From Rubrivivax sp. (GTDB lineage Bacteria; Pseudomonadota; Gammaproteobacteria; Burkholderiales; Burkholderiaceae_C), in the NCBI GenBank assembly GCA_027491255.1, contig JAIXWM010000083.1, positions 31,456 through 95,455 on the forward strand: 64,000 nt of DNA, read 5' to 3'. Shown here one piece after another: positions 60,109 through 64,000 of the stretch. Within the stretch, counting starts at the first letter, position 1; the number at the start of each line of letters is the position of its first letter. The notes under the pieces were generated by a model that saw nothing but the letters and a program-made list of their open reading frames with translations, ran no database searches and was not told the origin of the DNA. Both the position numbers and the translations under genes were made by a program.

Positions 60109-61886
60109 TCCGCCGCCGCCCCCACCGCAGCCGGCGCAACCACTGGGCGGGAACCTGCTGCGGTATGTCGGGCTGCCGCCTCATCAGCGGCCTTCTGCAG
60201 CGCAGCGAGCACCTGGTCTCGCGGACCCAGCATCCCGACCTGCCCGTCCCTGATCAGCAGGATCTGGTCGGCCAGGGCCAGGATGTTGCGCCGGTGCGTG
60301 ACGACGATCACGGTGTGTCCGGTGCGCTCGAGCCGGCGCAGCGTCCACTCCAGTGCGGCCTCGCCGTCCTGGTCGAGATTGGCGTTGGGTTCGTCGAGCA
60401 CGACGATCTTCGGATCGCCGTACAGCGCACGGGCAAGCCCGATGCGCTGGCGCTGACCGGCCGAGACGATCTGGCCGGACAACACCGTCTCGTAGCCCTG
60501 GGGCAAACGCAGCACCATCTCGTGCACGCCGGCGGCCTGGGCAGCGGCCACGACCTTGGGGGCATCCACCTCGCCGAAGCGCGCAATGTTCTCGCCTACG
60601 GTGCCGTCAAGCAGTTCCACGTCCTGCGGCAAATAGCCCAGATGGGGACCCAGGGCCTCGCGCTGCCACCGTTCGAGCTCCGCCCCGTCCAACCGCACCG
60701 CCCCTGAGGTGGGCGTGTGCAAGCCCAGCAATGCACGGACCAAGGTCGACTTGCCGGCACCGCTCGGGCCGATGACGGCCAGCGTGCGGCCCGGCTTCAC
60801 AACCAGGCTGATCCCGCGCAGCACCGGCGCCGCAGCGCCGGGCGGGACGACGGTGAGCGACTCCACCCGAATCTCGCCGCGCGGCTTCGGCAGGGCCATA
60901 GGCACCGCCGGCAGCGCGCTCTGCCCGAGCAGCATCTCCAGCCTGCGGTACGACTCGCGCGCGCCGACGAAACTGCGCCAGTGCGCCACCATCACGTCCA
61001 GTGGCGCGAGCGCCCGACCGAGCAGGATGGACCCGGCGACCACCGCGCCCGGCGACAGCTCGTGGCGCAGCGCCAGGTAAGCGCCCAGGCCGAGGATGAG
61101 TGTCTGTACCGCTTGGCGGAAAGTGCGCGACGTGGCGCCGATCAGCCCACCACGCCGGCTGGCGCGCAGCTGCAGGCTCAGCATTTCGCGCTGACGCTGC
61201 CACCAGCGCGCACGCAGTTGGGGGCGCATGCCCATGGCCTCGACGGCCTCCACATTGCGCAGGCTGCGCTGCGTGTGCATGGTGGATGCCAGCGCCTGCC
61301 GGTTGGCCTCGCCGAGATCGGCGCGCGTGGCCATCTCGCTCCACACCGCCAGGCCGAGCAGCACCAAAGCGGACACCACGGCCGCCACACCGAAGGCAGG
61401 ATGGAATGCGTACATGACCGCCACATAAACCGGCAGCCAGGGCGCATCGAGGAATGCCAACAACCCCGGCCCGGTCAGGAACTGCCGCAGTTGCATGAGA
61501 TCGCCCAGGGGCTGGGCGCTGGCCTGGTTTCCCCCCGAAGTCAGGGCGCGATTGAAGACGGTGTCGTACAGGCGCGGCGCGAGCAGATGCTCCAAACGGC
61601 TGCTGACAACGATCAGCATCTGCGAGCGCACCCACTCCAGCCCGCCCAGCACGACAAAGAGGAACAGCGCCGCCAGACTCAGCACCAGGAGCGTGGACTC
61701 GCTGCCGCTGGTCAGCACGCGGTCATAGACCTGCAGCATGTACAGGGCTGGCAGCACGAGCAGCAGGTTGACGAAAAGGCTGAAGAAGGCCACCGCTGCA
61801 AACGATCCGCGGCAGGTGGTCAGCGCCTGCGCCAGCGCGGAGCGCCCTTCCCGGCGCGGGTCGGCGGAGATGGCTGGAGCGCTCAT
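60105..61886 (-). CDS. Type I secretion ABC transporter (PrtD family)
   Basis: 593 aa. Membrane domain with six segments in residues about 25-310, no C39 peptidase domain, then the ATPase: Walker A GPSGAGKSTLVR near 370-380, signature variant VSAGQRQRIGLARAL and Walker B IVVLDEPNANLD. PrtD-type exporters move RTX proteins with an uncleaved C-terminal signal. The start is ATG 61886 (TTG 61892 possible). Confidence 0.95.
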   Translation of the reverse strand: MSAPAISADPRREGRSALAQALTTCRGSFAAVAFFSLFVNLLLVLPALYMLQVYDRVLTSGSESTLLVLSLAALFLFVVLGGLEWVRSQMLIVVSSRLEHLLAPRLYDTVFNRALTSGGNQASAQPLGDLMQLRQFLTGPGLLAFLDAPWLPVYVAVMYAFHPAFGVAAVVSALVLLGLAVWSEMATRADLGEANRQALASTMHTQRSLRNVEAVEAMGMRPQLRARWWQRQREMLSLQLRASRRGGLIGATSRTFRQAVQTLILGLGAYLALRHELSPGAVVAGSILLGRALAPLDVMVAHWRSFVGARESYRRLEMLLGQSALPAVPMALPKPRGEIRVESLTVVPPGAAAPVLRGISLVVKPGRTLAVIGPSGAGKSTLVRALLGLHTPTSGAVRLDGAELERWQREALGPHLGYLPQDVELLDGTVGENIARFGEVDAPKVVAAAQAAGVHEMVLRLPQGYETVLSGQIVSAGQRQRIGLARALYGDPKIVVLDEPNANLDQDGEAALEWTLRRLERTGHTVIVVTHRRNILALADQILLIRDGQVGMLGPRDQVLAALQKAADEAAARHTAAGSRPVVAPAAVGAAAE

Positions 61887-61916
61887 CGGCAACCGGTGTG
61901 CAGCAGGCCGCCGCGC

Positions 61917-62297
61917 TCAGCTCGGTGCCACTTCCGACGCCACCGCACGCCCCGCAGACGCCTGCAGGCTGCGCAGATGCCCCTGGAGTTGCTGCGCCAG
62001 TTGCAGCGCCGCATCCACGCTGAGCACGACTCGCGCCGCCAGGCGCCCATGGACAGACTCGGGCACCTCGCCAGCGCCCTGTGCCAGCCGCAGCACCGAG
62101 GCCAGCACATGAGGTTCGAGGAAGCCGAAATCGATGAACACCAGACCTGGCGCACCCTGCAGCGCGGTGAAGTTCGAGAACAGCGGCTGCGCCGCTTGGT
62201 CAGCGGGCTGCAGCCTGATGCCGAGCTGCAGGCGCCGGCCGGCTTCCGGCGGGGCCTCGGCGGATGCCGGCGCCAAGAACATGGGATCCATCGTCAT
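61917..62297 (-). CDS. Small DUF3467-like protein in the secretion operon
   Basis: 126 aa. FSNFTALQGAPGLVFIDFGFLEP followed by ARVVLSVDAALQLAQQLQ resembles the two conserved halves of DUF3467 proteins; the match is from memory and modest. No signal peptide, so cytoplasmic. It lies between the RTX substrate and the exporter, which suggests a helper role (inference). Upstream GTG starts in the same frame are possible. Confidence 0.6.
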   Translation of the reverse strand: MTMDPMFLAPASAEAPPEAGRRLQLGIRLQPADQAAQPLFSNFTALQGAPGLVFIDFGFLEPHVLASVLRLAQGAGEVPESVHGRLAARVVLSVDAALQLAQQLQGHLRSLQASAGRAVASEVAPS

Positions 62298-62393
62298 GGG
62301 AAGTTCTTTCTGTTCGGACACGTTGCATTCTGGGAACGCGGCCGGCCTGCCGGGCTGCGGGGCCGCAAGAGTGCCTTGCAGCGGAACATGAAT

Positions 62394-62425
62394 GAGGGAT
62401 GGCGCCCGCGAGGGCGCCATCCCTC
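62394..62425 (-). terminator. Strong hairpin between RTX gene and transporter genes
   Basis: Perfect 14-bp inverted repeat GAGGGATGGCGCCC/GGGCGCCATCCCTC with a 4-nt loop, 4 nt after the RTX stop. No T-tract follows on the minus strand, so it is probably an mRNA-stabilising or attenuating element that keeps substrate message above exporter message. Confidence 0.6.
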
Positions 62426-62429
62426 GGGC

Positions 62430-64000
62430 TCACGGACGCAGGCCGATGCTCACGTCGGTGGCGACGACGAGGTCGGGCGCCCCGAGCAACTGAACCACCG
62501 GGGTGCCGTCAGCCCAGAGCACACCGCCCTCGTAGCGCAGGTCGGCCTGCGTGACGTCGGGCCCGGTCCACAGGTGGATACGGTCGCCTTCGGCTCGGCT
62601 GAAGTCGGTGATCACATCCCTGTCGCTCAGCCGGACGACGAACTTGTCGGCACCGGCGCCGCCACTGAGCCGGTCGGCGCCATAGCCACCGAAGAGCACG
62701 TCCATCCCATCGCCCCCGTACAGGATGTCGGAGCCCAGCGAGCCGAACAGACGGTCGTCCCCGGCATCGCCATAGACAGCATCGCCTCCGGCGCGCGCCT
62801 CCAGCATGTCATTGCCGGCCCCACCGCGCAACGCATCGTCGCCCGCGCCAAGACCGTCATTGTTGCGGCCATAGATCGCATCCGCACCACCCGCACCATC
62901 GGCGCTGACTGCAGCCTCGGCATTGGCGGTGCCTGCCAGGCTGGCACTGGTCCAGATCTTTTCAGCCGTCGCCGTGCCCGTATAGGGATTGGGTGGGTTG
63001 GTCACGAATCCATTGGACGCCTTGTCGATCGCGTTCTCGATGTTGCTGAAGCTGTTGAAATTCCCGATCAGCGGGTCGGCGTTGATCAGGTCGACCGTGC
63101 CTTTGTCCTTGCTCGCAGCCACGATGTCGTAGACCACGACGTTCGTGCTGTTGACCATCTGCACAGGGTTGTCGGACTCGTTGGCGACGTAGATCCGGTA
63201 GATCGCCTGGGCTCCGCTCGTCCCGAGCGTCCCGCTGCTGTTCCAGACCTCAACGATGGACACCGTGAGACCGCTATAGCCGCTGCTGTAGCCGGCTGTG
63301 GTGTCGACCCAGGCCTTGGCTGTGTCGGGCGTGTACAGGTCCCAGGAGATGTAGCCATCCGGGTTCAGGGTGAACTGGTCTGTCCCGCCTCCTTGCAGCT
63401 TGGGTTGAATCTTCTCGACATCGTTCGGGAAGTTGAACTGCGGATTGCCGACGATGACAACCGGCGGCATCGCGCCCATGTAATGGGCAAGGTCGGTGTC
63501 GGTCGCCGTGCCGCCAGACCAGGCACCGCTGGCCGTGGCCGTATTGACGTGCTGACCGGACTGCCAGGGCGCGGTATACGAAAACCATTGCCCGCCGAAA
63601 GCACCGGCACCCGGAGCCAGCGTCCCAATCAAGACCGCTGTGCCAGCGGCAGCGCCGTTCAGGTCGAAATCGCTGTCTGTCAGCGTCACGCCGTCGAGCG
63701 TGACGTTGCCGATGTTCTGGACCTTGAAGCGGAACTCCAGCGGCGAGCCCTCAAACGCCAGCGGGCCGGGCGCACTGTCGGCGTCGTACCAGTTCACACC
63801 GTCGACAGAGACTTCCTTCTCGACATCGATGCGGGCGTTCTGCGCCAGGCTCTGCGTGTGGTCGTCGCTGTCGCTGGCCAGATCGCCCTGCGCGTCCTGG
63901 CCACTGGCCAGCGCCAGGTTGTAGACCGAGCCCGCGTCGATGTCGGCCTGCGTCAGCACGTAGCTGCCGCTGAAGGTGGCGCTGTCCACCGCGCCCGCGG
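62430..64000 (-). CDS. RTX calcium-binding secreted protein, C-terminal part
   Basis: The frame stays open to the right edge, so the N-terminus is missing. Visible parts: a DUF11/SdrB-like adhesin repeat (ARIDVEKEVSVDGVNWYDAD..LEFRFKVQNIGNVTLDGVTL), a region of unknown fold, then about six glycine-rich nonapeptides (GGAGNDMLE, YGDAGDDRLFG, YGGDGMDVLFG, SGGAGADKF) at about 62640-62840, and a C-terminal tail ending VATDVSIGLRP, the expected type I secretion signal region. It is the likely cargo of the adjacent exporter and may be a surface adhesin or S-layer-like protein. Confidence 0.9.
   Translation of the reverse strand, partial: AGAVDSATFSGSYVLTQADIDAGSVYNLALASGQDAQGDLASDSDDHTQSLAQNARIDVEKEVSVDGVNWYDADSAPGPLAFEGSPLEFRFKVQNIGNVTLDGVTLTDSDFDLNGAAAGTAVLIGTLAPGAGAFGGQWFSYTAPWQSGQHVNTATASGAWSGGTATDTDLAHYMGAMPPVVIVGNPQFNFPNDVEKIQPKLQGGGTDQFTLNPDGYISWDLYTPDTAKAWVDTTAGYSSGYSGLTVSIVEVWNSSGTLGTSGAQAIYRIYVANESDNPVQMVNSTNVVVYDIVAASKDKGTVDLINADPLIGNFNSFSNIENAIDKASNGFVTNPPNPYTGTATAEKIWTSASLAGTANAEAAVSADGAGGADAIYGRNNDGLGAGDDALRGGAGNDMLEARAGGDAVYGDAGDDRLFGSLGSDILYGGDGMDVLFGGYGADRLSGGAGADKFVVRLSDRDVITDFSRAEGDRIHLWTGPDVTQADLRYEGGVLWADGTPVVQLLGAPDLVVATDVSIGLRP

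Overview
The window is bacterial chromosome of very high GC content. Gene content and order point to a betaproteobacterium of the order Burkholderiales, probably near the Rubrivivax/Leptothrix/Ideonella group. That placement is inference. It rests on the linkages carA-carB-greA-DUF4149-yhbY/rlmE-ftsH-glmM, trxA-rho-rpmE2, dnaX-ybaB-recR, surE-pcm-nlpD and gloB/yafS-rnhA, and on a Bug-type solute-binding protein. I saw no tRNA or rRNA gene, insertion sequence, prophage, CRISPR array or replication origin.

Layout. 1-1.1 kb: the 5' part of an RND efflux adaptor gene that runs off the left edge. 1.2-5.4 kb: rnhA and yafS (minus), gloB and mltD (plus), and a MAPEG membrane protein (minus). 5.4-9.6 kb: dnaX-ybaB-recR (minus), a divergent PurM-like gene, and the SRP RNA gene. 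9.6-15.7 kb: a pseudokinase-HDOD signalling protein, trxA, rho, rpmE2 and a glycosyltransferase-like membrane protein. 15.7-26 kb: glmM, ftsH, rlmE, yhbY, a DUF4149 protein, greA, carB and carA. 26.2-32.4 kb: a Bax-inhibitor-1 protein, rlmD, a periplasmic binding protein, nlpD, pcm and surE. 32.6-41.6 kb: a TPR/GT41 glycosyltransferase, an SDR, mutS, an Anbu-type proteasome homologue and two alpha/beta hydrolases.

The accessory part starts at about 41.7 kb. A lone GroEL paralogue, a PfkB-type kinase and an IclR-type regulator lie on the minus strand. Divergent to them, a plus-strand run of nine genes (45.5-56.6 kb) holds two paralogous carotenoid oxygenase-family enzymes, an acyl-CoA ligase, an alpha/beta hydrolase, a Bug binding protein, a nitronate-monooxygenase-family flavoprotein, a lipocalin-like protein, a PaaN-like aldehyde dehydrogenase and a thiolase. 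This reads as a catabolic island: oxidative cleavage of a C=C bond in an imported compound, then aldehyde oxidation, CoA activation and thiolysis. The substrate is not evident. The right end (56.6-64 kb, minus) is a type I secretion operon: RTX substrate (cut by the window edge), a small DUF3467-like protein, ABC ATPase, membrane fusion protein, TolC and a LuxR-type regulator.

Most notable: the double carotenoid-oxygenase island with its IclR/kinase/GroEL operon; the GroEL paralogue with Ser in place of catalytic Asp52; Anbu translationally coupled to mutS; apparent leaderless promoters at several housekeeping genes; absence of folP between ftsH and glmM and of rpoS after nlpD; and a probable CTG start codon.
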